Of a DNA stretch of 63,762 bases, positions 42,731-50,708 are shown piece by piece. The notes under the pieces were generated by a model. It was not told the DNA's origin, did no database searches, and worked only from the letters and a program-made list of their open reading frames with translations. Source of the DNA: Novosphingobium sp. SG707 (lineage in GTDB: Bacteria > Pseudomonadota > Alphaproteobacteria > Sphingomonadales > Sphingomonadaceae); assembly GCF_012275515.1 (NCBI RefSeq), contig NZ_JAAZQL010000015.1, positions 1 to 63,762 on the forward strand, written 5' to 3'. Numbering within the stretch: position 1 is the stretch's first letter; every line of letters starts with the position of its first letter. A program made the position numbers and the translations under genes.

Positions 42731-43513
42731 TTATGCGGCCAGCGGTTCTTTGAGCCAGCCCAGCCCCCGGCGCAGCAGATCATAAAACACCGGCAGATCC
42801 CACGCGCAGCGATCGACACTGGGCCACCAGTCGAGCATGGGTTGCAGGTCATAATGGCCCCGGCAATGGCCCAACGTCAGATAAAGCACCGCGCCCCGGC
42901 CATGATCCTTGATATAAAACACCGGATGGCGCCCCGGCGCGCCATCGGCCTCGACAAAGCCCGTGCCCGGCTCGGTGCAGGCGGTGTCGAGCAGGACATG
43001 CAGATCGCCGTGGGTTTCGAGATGGTACAGCTCGTCGGTAGTCTCAAAAGGTTCGACCCCCGCGACCAACGGATGCCGGGGATCGGCCACCTCGACAAGG
43101 TAGGGGGCGATGGGCGGGTGGCTGATGAACTGGCTGCCCAGCAGATCCATGAACAGCGGCGCCCAGCGCGGTGCGTCCCACAGGCCCGCATTCGGCCCAT
43201 CGGAGAGCAGCCGCAGCACCGAATTGGTGCCGTGCAGCGCATACCACCGCCCGCCCCGCTCCAGCCAGCCTTTCAGCGCCTCCTGCGCCGCGAGAGACGG
43301 GGTGACGTCGCAGGTGTAGGTGATGAGGATGTCGGCCGCCTCGATGGCGGCGATGTTCTCATAATCCTCGAACACGCGGGTGCGGATGGCCGGATCCTCG
43401 CCCAGCAGCTTGAGCAGTTCAAGCCGGGCAAAGTCCATGTCATGCCACACACCGCCGCAGATCAGCACGCAATTGATGCGTCTGGGATGCGCCTCGCTGA
43501 TGCCCTCGCTCAT
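42731..43513 (-). CDS. ThuA-like (glutamine amidotransferase-fold) protein
   Basis: 260 residues. ThuA family pattern: CVLICGGVWHDMDFARLE, ADILITYTCDVTPS, GRWYALHGTNSVL, HPPIAPYLVEVADPRHPLVAG, ETTDELYHLE, HPVFYIKDHGRGAVLYLTLGH. The family has a class-I amidotransferase-like fold without a settled reaction. The start (43513) overlaps the stop of the Rieske oxygenase gene (ATGA), so the two are coupled. A second ThuA-like gene lies at 59128-59931 in the same island. Confidence 0.85.
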   Translation of the reverse strand: MSEGISEAHPRRINCVLICGGVWHDMDFARLELLKLLGEDPAIRTRVFEDYENIAAIEAADILITYTCDVTPSLAAQEALKGWLERGGRWYALHGTNSVLRLLSDGPNAGLWDAPRWAPLFMDLLGSQFISHPPIAPYLVEVADPRHPLVAGVEPFETTDELYHLETHGDLHVLLDTACTEPGTGFVEADGAPGRHPVFYIKDHGRGAVLYLTLGHCRGHYDLQPMLDWWPSVDRCAWDLPVFYDLLRRGLGWLKEPLAA

Positions 43514-44961
43514 GCCTGCTTCCCGTCGCTGCCCTCGGGAATGTCCAGATAGCGGTCGAGCGTCTGTTGAAACTGGCGCAGGCGGATTTCCTGATAATTG
43601 CCCAGATTGACGATGCCGTTTTTCGAGGCATGCAGCCCTTCCTGCACAAAGGGCAGATTGTCCATATCCTGTTCGAACACATCGCCCAGAATGCCCAGTT
43701 CGGGCGCCTCGGTCCATTTCTGGTCCAGCCGCAGGAATTTCATCGGCACGCCGCGGGGATGCTTTTCGCCCTTCTTCACGCGCATCAGGATGCGGACCTC
43801 CATGATGCAGGTGTCGGGCGTTTTGCCGGGCCGCCAGCGATAGACGATGTTGGGCATGAACCCGCCCCAGGGCGCGAAATTGGGGAACACATTATAGACC
43901 AGCGCGTCGAGCAGTTCGGCGTCGGTGGCGTCCTCATGGTCATAGCCGGTCTGGGCGGTGTAGGCGGCGCGCATCTTGGCGCCCAGCGCCGCACGCGCGG
44001 TCATGCCCTCGGGCACAGAGACGTAATAGGGATCGCTGCCCCCTTCGTAATTGTCGCCGCTGCGGCCGTTATATTTGACAAATTCGTCCACGATCCACTG
44101 CTGGTTGTGGGCGGCGGGGTCAAGGTGGGGCGACATGATGCCAAAGGGCACCAGATTGACGTTCACATGATCGCCCCATGTCCAATAGGCGCTGTTGCAA
44201 TCGCCGGTGAAGGGCAGAAGCTGGGGATGGGTGACGATGGTGTGCCATGCCTCCATAAAGGCCTCGGCGGTCACTTTCCAATTGGCGGGCACCTCTTTGC
44301 CCACCCACATGACGGTGGTGCATTCCTCGTGCCGCCAGCGTTTGAAATGTTCGGGCAGGGGGGCGAGGTATTCCTCAAGCGTCTGTCCGCCCGGCTCCTC
44401 GCGCAGGAAGATATAGCCGCCCCACTGGCCGACCTCGACCGGGGGCAGCGAGAGGTTAGCCTCCTCCAGATGGGCGAAATCCCATTTGCAGGGCATGTGG
44501 TTGAAACTGCCGTCCTTGTTCCAGGCAAAGCCGTGGAAGGGGCAGACGAAGCGGTCGGCATGGCCATCCTCGGTGCGCAATTTGCGCCCGCGATGCAGGC
44601 AGACATTATGCATGGCCCGCACCGAACCATCATCCTGACGCGAGATCAGGAAGGATCGGCCCGCGTTTTCATAAACGACATAATCCCCCGCTTCGGGCAG
44701 GTCTTCTTCGCGCGCGGCAAATTGCCAGACGCGGGGCCACATGCGCTCGCGCTCCAGCCTTGCAAAATCCTCGCTGGTATAGCGCGCGGCGGCCAAAGGC
44801 CTGCTGCCCCGGTTCTGATAGGAGGGCGTGGTCAGCACATCGGGGGCGGGGCGCGAATCCTGCGCCATCAGTTCCAGCCAGCTGATGCCCTCGGACACCG
44901 GCAGGCCGCAGCTTTCAGGAGTGGGTTTGATACGGGTGGTGGTGGGGTCGCTGTCCGCCAT
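43510..44961 (-). CDS. Rieske non-haem iron oxygenase, alpha subunit (1)
   Basis: 483 residues from the ATG at 44961. Rieske ligands Cys121, His123, Cys140, His143 (CLHRG ... CPFHG). Mononuclear iron ligands His240 and His245 in EAWHTIVTHP. It would hydroxylate the substrate with O2 and electrons from a ferredoxin. The catalytic domain is long, with an extra region about 260-400. Divergent from three tandem SDR genes, with lux-box-like element 5 between them; coupled to the ThuA-like gene. Confidence 0.92.
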   Translation of the reverse strand: MADSDPTTTRIKPTPESCGLPVSEGISWLELMAQDSRPAPDVLTTPSYQNRGSRPLAAARYTSEDFARLERERMWPRVWQFAAREEDLPEAGDYVVYENAGRSFLISRQDDGSVRAMHNVCLHRGRKLRTEDGHADRFVCPFHGFAWNKDGSFNHMPCKWDFAHLEEANLSLPPVEVGQWGGYIFLREEPGGQTLEEYLAPLPEHFKRWRHEECTTVMWVGKEVPANWKVTAEAFMEAWHTIVTHPQLLPFTGDCNSAYWTWGDHVNVNLVPFGIMSPHLDPAAHNQQWIVDEFVKYNGRSGDNYEGGSDPYYVSVPEGMTARAALGAKMRAAYTAQTGYDHEDATDAELLDALVYNVFPNFAPWGGFMPNIVYRWRPGKTPDTCIMEVRILMRVKKGEKHPRGVPMKFLRLDQKWTEAPELGILGDVFEQDMDNLPFVQEGLHASKNGIVNLGNYQEIRLRQFQQTLDRYLDIPEGSDGKQA

Positions 44962-45052
44962 GGTGGTTTGCCGTCCTGTCCTCTCGTGCCGGGTCGCGCG
45001 CGCCCGGCTGTTGTGCCGATCATGGTCTATTATGGCCAAAGGGGGCAAGTCA

Positions 45053-45070
45053 CCTTGCCGAAAGCATAGG
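45053..45070. promoter_or_regulatory. lux-box-like element 5
   Basis: CCTTGCCGAAAGCATAGG (reverse CCTA-N10-AAGG). Centre is 70 bp from the SDR start at 45132 and 100 bp from the Rieske start at 44961. Confidence 0.5.
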
Positions 45071-45131
45071 TTTCGCCCGCGCGTTAATCGGGCATGATGG
45101 GCCCAAGAGCATAATCCAAGGAGAGCGATCA

Positions 45132-45911
45132 GTGGCCAGCAGGCTGGAAGGAAAAGTTGCGCTTGTGACGGGCGGAACCAGCGGGATCGGCGCGGGCGCG
45201 GTGCGGCGTCTGGCCGCCGAAGGGGCCAAAGTGGTCTTTACCGGATCGAAGGCGGACATTGGCGAGGTGCTGGCCGCGCAGGTCGGCGGATTGTTCGTCA
45301 GCCACCGCGTCGAGGATGCCGCGGCTTGGCCCGCGCTGATCGAGCGGGTGATCGAGGCCTATGGCCGGCTCGACATCGCCTTTGCCAATGCGGGCACCGA
45401 ACAGGGCGACGCCAGCATCGAGGATGTGTCCATCGAGGCATGGAGCAGGCTGGTTGGTATCAACCAGACCGGGGTGATGCTGACCGTGCAGCATGCGATC
45501 CGCGCCATGGCCAGAAACGAGGGCGCGACCGGCTCGATCATCATCAATTCCAGCATGAATGCCGCAAGGCCGCTGGGCAATTATGTCACCTATTCGACCA
45601 CCAAGGCGGCGGTGGTGGCGCTTGCCAAATCGGCGGCGGTCTATTGCGGGCAAAAGAAATATCGCATCCGCGTCAATGCCATTCTGCCCGGCGTCGTGGA
45701 AACCGACCTTATCCGCAACATCATGGAAAGCATGCCCGATCCGGCGGCGGTCCGCGCCATCTACGAAGGCATGGCGCCGCTCAACCGCATGGCGCGGGTC
45801 GAGGAAGTGGCGGGGCTTGTGGCCTATCTGGCCAGCGATGAGGCGGCTTTTGTGTCGGGCGCGGAAATCACAATCGACGGTGCCACCACCGCCGGCATGA
45901 TGGGAGTTTGA
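45132..45911 (+). CDS. Classical SDR oxidoreductase (first of three in tandem)
   Basis: 259 residues from a GTG preceded by AAGGAGAG. VTGGTSGIGAGAV cofactor loop, ANAGTEQG, catalytic NSSMNAAR and YSTTK, C-terminal VSGAEITIDGATTAG. Two bases separate its stop from the next start, so the three SDR genes form one unit. Probably oxidises a ring or side-chain alcohol produced by the neighbouring Rieske enzyme. Substrate not known. Confidence 0.92.
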   Translation: MASRLEGKVALVTGGTSGIGAGAVRRLAAEGAKVVFTGSKADIGEVLAAQVGGLFVSHRVEDAAAWPALIERVIEAYGRLDIAFANAGTEQGDASIEDVSIEAWSRLVGINQTGVMLTVQHAIRAMARNEGATGSIIINSSMNAARPLGNYVTYSTTKAAVVALAKSAAVYCGQKKYRIRVNAILPGVVETDLIRNIMESMPDPAAVRAIYEGMAPLNRMARVEEVAGLVAYLASDEAAFVSGAEITIDGATTAGMMGV

Positions 45912-45913
45912 CG

Positions 45914-46717
45914 ATGGCAAGACTGGAAGGGCGGGTGGCGCTGGTCACCGGCGGTTTGCGGGGCATCGGCCTGGCCATTGCGAGGCGGTTTGTCGAGGAG
46001 GGCGCGCAGGTTCTGATCGCCGATCTGGACGCGGCAGGCAGCGAGGCGGTGGGCGAGACCATCGCCGCTCTGGGCGAGAAGGCCGCCTATATCAGCGCCA
46101 ATGTCACCGACGAGGCGTCGTGGCAGGGCATTGCCGACCATATGCGCGACACCTATGGCGCGGCGCATATTCTGGTCAACAATGCCGGTATCGACCTGAC
46201 GGGCGCGGTGGAGACGCTGAGCCTTGAGGCGTGGCGGCGGATCATGGCGGTCAATGTCGACGGGGTGTTTCTGGGCACGCGGGCGCTGGTGCCGTTGATG
46301 GCGCAGAGCGGGGCCGGTGTCGCGGGCGGGGCCAGTATTATCAACATCAGTTCGATCATGGGGTTGGTCGGCTATTCCGAAGTCTCAGCCTATAATGCCA
46401 GCAAGGGCGCGGTGCGCCTGTTTACCAAGGGCATCGCCATCGAATTTGCCAGCAAGCGTATGCCGATCCGCGCCAATTCGCTCCACCCCGGCTTTGTCAA
46501 AACGCCGCTGCTCAACGCCGGGTTTCAGCGTTGGGTGGACAAGGGTTTTGCCCAGAAGACGGAGGACCTGGTGGCCGCGATGGAGAAGGCAACACCCATC
46601 GGCCGCCTTGCCGAACCGTCCGAACTGGCCGGACCGGCCGCGTTTCTGGCCAGCGCGGACGCCAGCTATGTCACCGGGGCCGAACTGGTGGTCGATGGCG
46701 GCTGGACCGCGCAATAG
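45914..46717 (+). CDS. Classical SDR oxidoreductase (second of three)
   Basis: 267 residues from the ATG at 45914 (MARLEGRVALVTGG), which has GGGAG upstream. NNAG in ILVNNAGIDLTG, Ser in NISSIMGL and YNASK; C-terminal VTGAELVVDGGW. Resembles hydroxysteroid-type dehydrogenases in general pattern only. Confidence 0.92.
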   Translation: MARLEGRVALVTGGLRGIGLAIARRFVEEGAQVLIADLDAAGSEAVGETIAALGEKAAYISANVTDEASWQGIADHMRDTYGAAHILVNNAGIDLTGAVETLSLEAWRRIMAVNVDGVFLGTRALVPLMAQSGAGVAGGASIINISSIMGLVGYSEVSAYNASKGAVRLFTKGIAIEFASKRMPIRANSLHPGFVKTPLLNAGFQRWVDKGFAQKTEDLVAAMEKATPIGRLAEPSELAGPAAFLASADASYVTGAELVVDGGWTAQ

Positions 46718-46728
46718 GAGTTGGGTCG

Positions 46729-47505
46729 ATGAGCATTTCGCTGAACAATGTGGTGGCGGTGGTCACCGGCGCGCGGGGCGGGATCGGGCGTGAGGTCGTG
46801 CGCGCGATGAAGGAGGCCGGGGCAACCGTCGTGGCCACCGACATGGTGGCGCCCGGCGATGTCGGGGCCGATCACGCGCTGGCCCATGATGTCACCGATG
46901 TGGGCGACTGGCAGGCGGTGGCCGATCTGGTGGCGCGCGAATATGGTCGTCTCGATGCTCTGGTCAATGTGGCCGCGATCAGCATCGTGGCCAGCATCGA
47001 GGAAACCCCGCTGGAGGAATGGCGCCGCATCCATCAGGTCAATGTCGAAAGCGTGATCGTGGGCGTGCAGACCCTGCTGCCCATGTTGAAAGAGGGCGGC
47101 AAGGCGCGGGCGAGCGGCGCCTCGATCGTCAATTTTTCCAGCGTGGGCGGGATCAAGGGCGCGCCGTTCAACGGGGCCTATTGCACCAGCAAGGCGGCGG
47201 TCAAAATGCTGTCCAAATGCATGGGCGCCGAATTTGCCGCGTTGGGCTATAATATCCGCGCCAACAGCGTCCATCCCGGCGGGATCGACACGCCGATGCT
47301 GCAATCCATCATGCAGCGCTATGTCGATCTGGGCGCGGTGCCTTCGATTGAGGCTTCGATGCAGGGCGTGGTGGCGGCCCATCCCATCGGGCGGCTGGGG
47401 CGGCCCGAGGAAATGGCGGGTGGGGTGGTTTACCTGTGTTCGGATGCGGCCAGCTTTGTCACATGCAGCGAGTTTATGATGGATGGCGGTTATTGCATGA
47501 GCTGA
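46729..47505 (+). CDS. Classical SDR oxidoreductase (third of three)
   Basis: 258 residues from the ATG at 46729, after TAGGAG. VTGARGGIGREVV loop, NVAAIS in place of NNAG, NFSSVGGIKG and YCTSK, HPGGIDTPM. Its N-terminal region is shortened between strands 2 and 3 (ATDMVAPGDVGADHALAHD). The operon ends in a strong terminator at 47512. Confidence 0.92.
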   Translation: MSISLNNVVAVVTGARGGIGREVVRAMKEAGATVVATDMVAPGDVGADHALAHDVTDVGDWQAVADLVAREYGRLDALVNVAAISIVASIEETPLEEWRRIHQVNVESVIVGVQTLLPMLKEGGKARASGASIVNFSSVGGIKGAPFNGAYCTSKAAVKMLSKCMGAEFAALGYNIRANSVHPGGIDTPMLQSIMQRYVDLGAVPSIEASMQGVVAAHPIGRLGRPEEMAGGVVYLCSDAASFVTCSEFMMDGGYCMS

Positions 47506-47511
47506 AAGGAA

Positions 47512-47545
47512 AAGGCCCGGCGGGATGATCCTGCCGGGCCTTTTT
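47512..47545 (+). terminator. Intrinsic terminator of the triple-SDR operon
   Basis: Stem AAGGCCCGGC/GCCGGGCCTT with an 11-base loop, followed by TTT after the stem. It begins seven bases after the SDR stop. Confidence 0.85.
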
Positions 47546-47547
47546 GG

Positions 47548-47979
47548 TCAACCTTGCGGCGTGACCACCGGGGGCAGGAGCATCGCCATGCCAAGCCGCG
47601 CGATCAGCCAGCCATCGCCCCGCCGCACCAGATCAAAGGCATAGCGCGCTTTGACCTCCAGCAGATTGCCATCCTTGCCGAGGCTGAAGGCATGGCCATG
47701 GGCCTGGACCTGCGCGGACCCGGCCGGGTCATAGGCCGACACCGACAGGTTGCTAATGAAATGGGCATTTTGCGCCATGCCCGCAAAGGCATCGACAAAA
47801 AACGCACGCACCCCCTCGCGCCCGGCGATTTCTCCCATGCCCAATGCCGAGAGGTCATAGACGCCATCGTGAGCAAACAGCGCGGCCACCCCATCGGCAT
47901 CGCCGATCCGGTCCACCGCCAGCGCATAGGCGGTAACCAGATCAGCAATGGCGAAGCGTTCGGAGGGCGGGCAGGTCAT
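47548..47979 (-). CDS. SnoaL/NTF2-like protein
   Basis: 143 residues of the cone-shaped NTF2-like fold (FAIADLVTAYALAVDRIGDADGVAALFAHDGVYDL; HFISNLSV; VKARYAFDLVRRGDGWLI). Such proteins act as small isomerases or dehydratases, or as beta subunits of Rieske oxygenases. The start overlaps the stop of Rieske gene 2 (ATGA), which makes a beta-subunit-like role possible. Confidence 0.85.
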   Translation of the reverse strand: MTCPPSERFAIADLVTAYALAVDRIGDADGVAALFAHDGVYDLSALGMGEIAGREGVRAFFVDAFAGMAQNAHFISNLSVSAYDPAGSAQVQAHGHAFSLGKDGNLLEVKARYAFDLVRRGDGWLIARLGMAMLLPPVVTPQG

Positions 47980-49298
47980 CGGTGCCCCTCGACATAATCG
48001 TTGAGCAATTCGTGAAACCGCTGGATGCGCTTTTCCTGCGCGGGCAGGAAGCAGCCCTTGAAGCCGCGCGAATTGAGCCCCTGTTGCTGGGTCGTGCCGA
48101 TCGAAAGATCCTGATCGGCGACAAAGCCCAGCGAGACGCCGTCACCATATTTGCTGTGGCGCACCACCGCGTCATGGCGGAGAGGCACATTGCCGATGGG
48201 CGTGGCCACTTCCTTCATCCCCTTGATCGGCGGCATCAGCACCCAATGCTGGAAAATGCACTTTTCCGGGTCGGTGGGATGCGGTTCGGTGCGCAAAACC
48301 TGCAACTGTTCGGGCGACATGGTCAGCGTGAGATTGGGGAACAGCGTGCAGTGGAAATAGTCCACCAATTGCTGGTCGGTCATATCGGCATACATCGTAT
48401 AGCCGCGCTCCGGACCCAGGCGGCGCTTGGCCTCGATCACGGCGGCGCGGATGTCGCCGGTGTGGCCGTTGTAATCGGCCGGGTCGATCCCCCATGCGCG
48501 GGCAATGTCATCCAGCGGCGCGGGCACTTCGGCGCTGTGATAATCGACGCGGGTGGTGGCCTGATGGCCGATCATCCACATCGAATTATGCCCGCTCTCA
48601 TACATCTCGAACAAGGTGGTGGGCAGGCCATCGTTGATAAAGGTGGCCAGTTCGGGATGGATGGTGGGCAGGTGATAACTCTCGTTGAAATTGTCGCGGA
48701 TGATCTTCCAGTTGAAATCGGCATCGCATGAAAGTTTGAGCACCCGCACCCAATTGTCGAGGCCGTAATTGGCCAGACGGTCCTGCAGCGGCGCCATCCA
48801 TTCGCGTAAGGGAGGGACATCATCGTCCATGCACCAGAACACGAAAGGCCCCCATGTCTCGCAGCGCAAAGATGAGAGATGGACCTTGCCGCAGGGATTG
48901 CCATCGGGGAAATCATCCGGATCCTGCACCTTGGCCAGCACGCCGTCGGGGGTGAATTGCCACCCGTGATAGCCGCAGGTGATGCGCGGCATATGGCCCG
49001 CATCGCCCAGCACCAGCCGGTTGCCGCGATGCGGACAGGAGTTGTAGAAAGCGCGGATCGTATCATCGCCCTGGCGGACCATGATGACCGATTCCTTGCC
49101 GAAATCATGGCGGATAAAGTCGCCCTCCTCCTCCAGCTCGGCGAGCATGCCGCCAAGATGCCAGACCTTGGGCCAGAGATTGGCGTGTTCCTTCTTCATC
49201 CATTCGGGCGAGATATAACGGTCCGCCGTGATCGTGTCGCCGCGCATGGCCACATCGAATTCGGGCGAATAGCGCGATTTGTTGTCTTGCAGCGTCAT
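47976..49298 (-). CDS. Rieske non-haem iron oxygenase, alpha subunit (2)
   Basis: 440 residues from the ATG at 49298 (MTLQDNKSRY). Rieske ligands Cys88, His90, Cys108, His111 (CPHRG ... CGYHGW). Iron ligands His209 and His214 in NESYHLPTIHPEL. Follows Rieske gene 3 after 46 bp and is coupled to the SnoaL-like gene. The three alpha subunits here are clearly different from each other, implying successive hydroxylations rather than recent duplicates. Confidence 0.93.
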   Translation of the reverse strand: MTLQDNKSRYSPEFDVAMRGDTITADRYISPEWMKKEHANLWPKVWHLGGMLAELEEEGDFIRHDFGKESVIMVRQGDDTIRAFYNSCPHRGNRLVLGDAGHMPRITCGYHGWQFTPDGVLAKVQDPDDFPDGNPCGKVHLSSLRCETWGPFVFWCMDDDVPPLREWMAPLQDRLANYGLDNWVRVLKLSCDADFNWKIIRDNFNESYHLPTIHPELATFINDGLPTTLFEMYESGHNSMWMIGHQATTRVDYHSAEVPAPLDDIARAWGIDPADYNGHTGDIRAAVIEAKRRLGPERGYTMYADMTDQQLVDYFHCTLFPNLTLTMSPEQLQVLRTEPHPTDPEKCIFQHWVLMPPIKGMKEVATPIGNVPLRHDAVVRHSKYGDGVSLGFVADQDLSIGTTQQQGLNSRGFKGCFLPAQEKRIQRFHELLNDYVEGHR

Positions 49299-49344
49299 GG
49301 GATGCTTTGTTCCGTTTGCTTGGCCGGGCGGTGAGGGGCGTGGT

Positions 49345-50538
49345 TCACATGACCGGTTCGGGCAGGGTCGGATCGTCCTGCAGATACCAGTTGAGCCATT
49401 CGTGGAAATATTGGTTGCCCCGCTCGTTGCGGCCAAAGGTCAGATTGTCATGGGCGCCGCTTTCCAGCCCTTTCTGGATCTCCATACCGATGACGTAATC
49501 TTCCTGATAGGTCACATCGCGGAAGAAATTCATCATGCTTTCCACGCTTTCGCGGTCGGCATCATCGCGGATCGGGTCGCGGCGCAGATAATGCAGCACG
49601 GTGCGGTTTTTGTCCGGTGTCGGCCCGGGGAAAAGCTGGGCGACCTGGGTGATTTCGGGCGCAAGAAAGGCCGAGACATTGGGAAAGAGAATCCGCACGA
49701 AATCAAAGCCGTTGTTTTCCTGATCGCCCCATTGGTCGCGCGGAATGTCCTTCAGCGCCTCGGCAATGCGATGCTGGGGAAAGCCGATGCGCATCGAAGG
49801 GCCGAAACCTTCATAGAAGGTGCGGTTGGAGGGCGTGCGCGGCTCGATGGTGTTGGGGTGCAGCGAGGCGAAGTGATAGCCTTCGAGATAGCCGTCAAAG
49901 GCGATCTTCCAATTGGCCCCCTCGATCACCCGGCTGCCCAGATAGGCCCAATTGGCAAAATCAACCGCCTCGAAATCTTCCAGAAAGCCCTGAAAATAGT
50001 GATCGAGATCCATCGGCGCATTGGGCGTAAGGCAGACGAAGATCATGCCGCCCCGTTCCTCGCAAGGCAGCGCGCGCAGCGCCAGACCCGCCCGGTCCAC
50101 ATCGCCAAAGGTCGCCGCTTCCGACAGGCCGATAAGCTTGCCGTCCTGCGCATAGGTCCAGCCGTGATATTTGCAGATGAAGCGCGCGCAATTGCCCCGC
50201 CCCTCGGCGGCCACCGGCGCCCCGCGATGCGAGCAGACGTTGAGAAAGGCGCGCACCTGCCCGCTCTTGTCGCGGCTGATCAGCACGGGCAGGCCCATGG
50301 CCTCCATCGCCTTGAAATCGCCTGGATGGGGCATTTCGGCGGTAAAGCCCAGCATCAGCGGCACGCGGCGAAAGATCAGCTCGATCTCCGCCTTCCACTG
50401 GTCGGGGTCGGTATAGCTGGCGGTGCGCACCCTGGCGGTCGTTTGGGCCTGATAGGTGGTTTTGTGTTCCACGTAATCCAGCATGATTTCCGCGACATCG
50501 CCAATGCGCTGGCGGCGGTCCACCTTATGGGTGCTCAT
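49345..50538 (-). CDS. Rieske non-haem iron oxygenase, alpha subunit (3)
   Basis: 397 residues from the ATG at 50538 with GGAGAGG upstream. Rieske ligands Cys102, His104, Cys122, His125 (CSHRG ... CKYHGW). Iron ligands His222 and His227 (EGYHFASLHPN). First gene of the operon Rieske3-Rieske2-SnoaL and divergent from the acyl-CoA ligase gene. The tandem lux-box-like elements lie between the two. Confidence 0.93.
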   Translation of the reverse strand: MSTHKVDRRQRIGDVAEIMLDYVEHKTTYQAQTTARVRTASYTDPDQWKAEIELIFRRVPLMLGFTAEMPHPGDFKAMEAMGLPVLISRDKSGQVRAFLNVCSHRGAPVAAEGRGNCARFICKYHGWTYAQDGKLIGLSEAATFGDVDRAGLALRALPCEERGGMIFVCLTPNAPMDLDHYFQGFLEDFEAVDFANWAYLGSRVIEGANWKIAFDGYLEGYHFASLHPNTIEPRTPSNRTFYEGFGPSMRIGFPQHRIAEALKDIPRDQWGDQENNGFDFVRILFPNVSAFLAPEITQVAQLFPGPTPDKNRTVLHYLRRDPIRDDADRESVESMMNFFRDVTYQEDYVIGMEIQKGLESGAHDNLTFGRNERGNQYFHEWLNWYLQDDPTLPEPVM

Positions 50539-50624
50539 CAATCCTCTCCTCCCTCAAACGGGGTTTTCGGCTGACAGACTGCCGCAGGCGCAAGGGGCTG
50601 CCAAGCTGGGACAGGTGACAGGTT

Positions 50625-50656
50625 CCTCACTCTTTTGCCCTCACCCTTTTGCCAAG
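50625..50656. promoter_or_regulatory. lux-box-like element 6 (tandem)
   Basis: Two 14-bp direct copies, CCTCACTCTTTTGC then CCTCACCCTTTTGC, giving overlapping CCTC-N10-CCTC and CCTC-N10-CAAG. Centres are 61-76 bp from the ligase start and 95-109 bp from Rieske gene 3. Confidence 0.45.
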
Positions 50657-50708
50657 TGGACAGGGCCGCCACCCCGCCCCACAATGGCGCCGATAACGAG
50701 AGAGGTTC

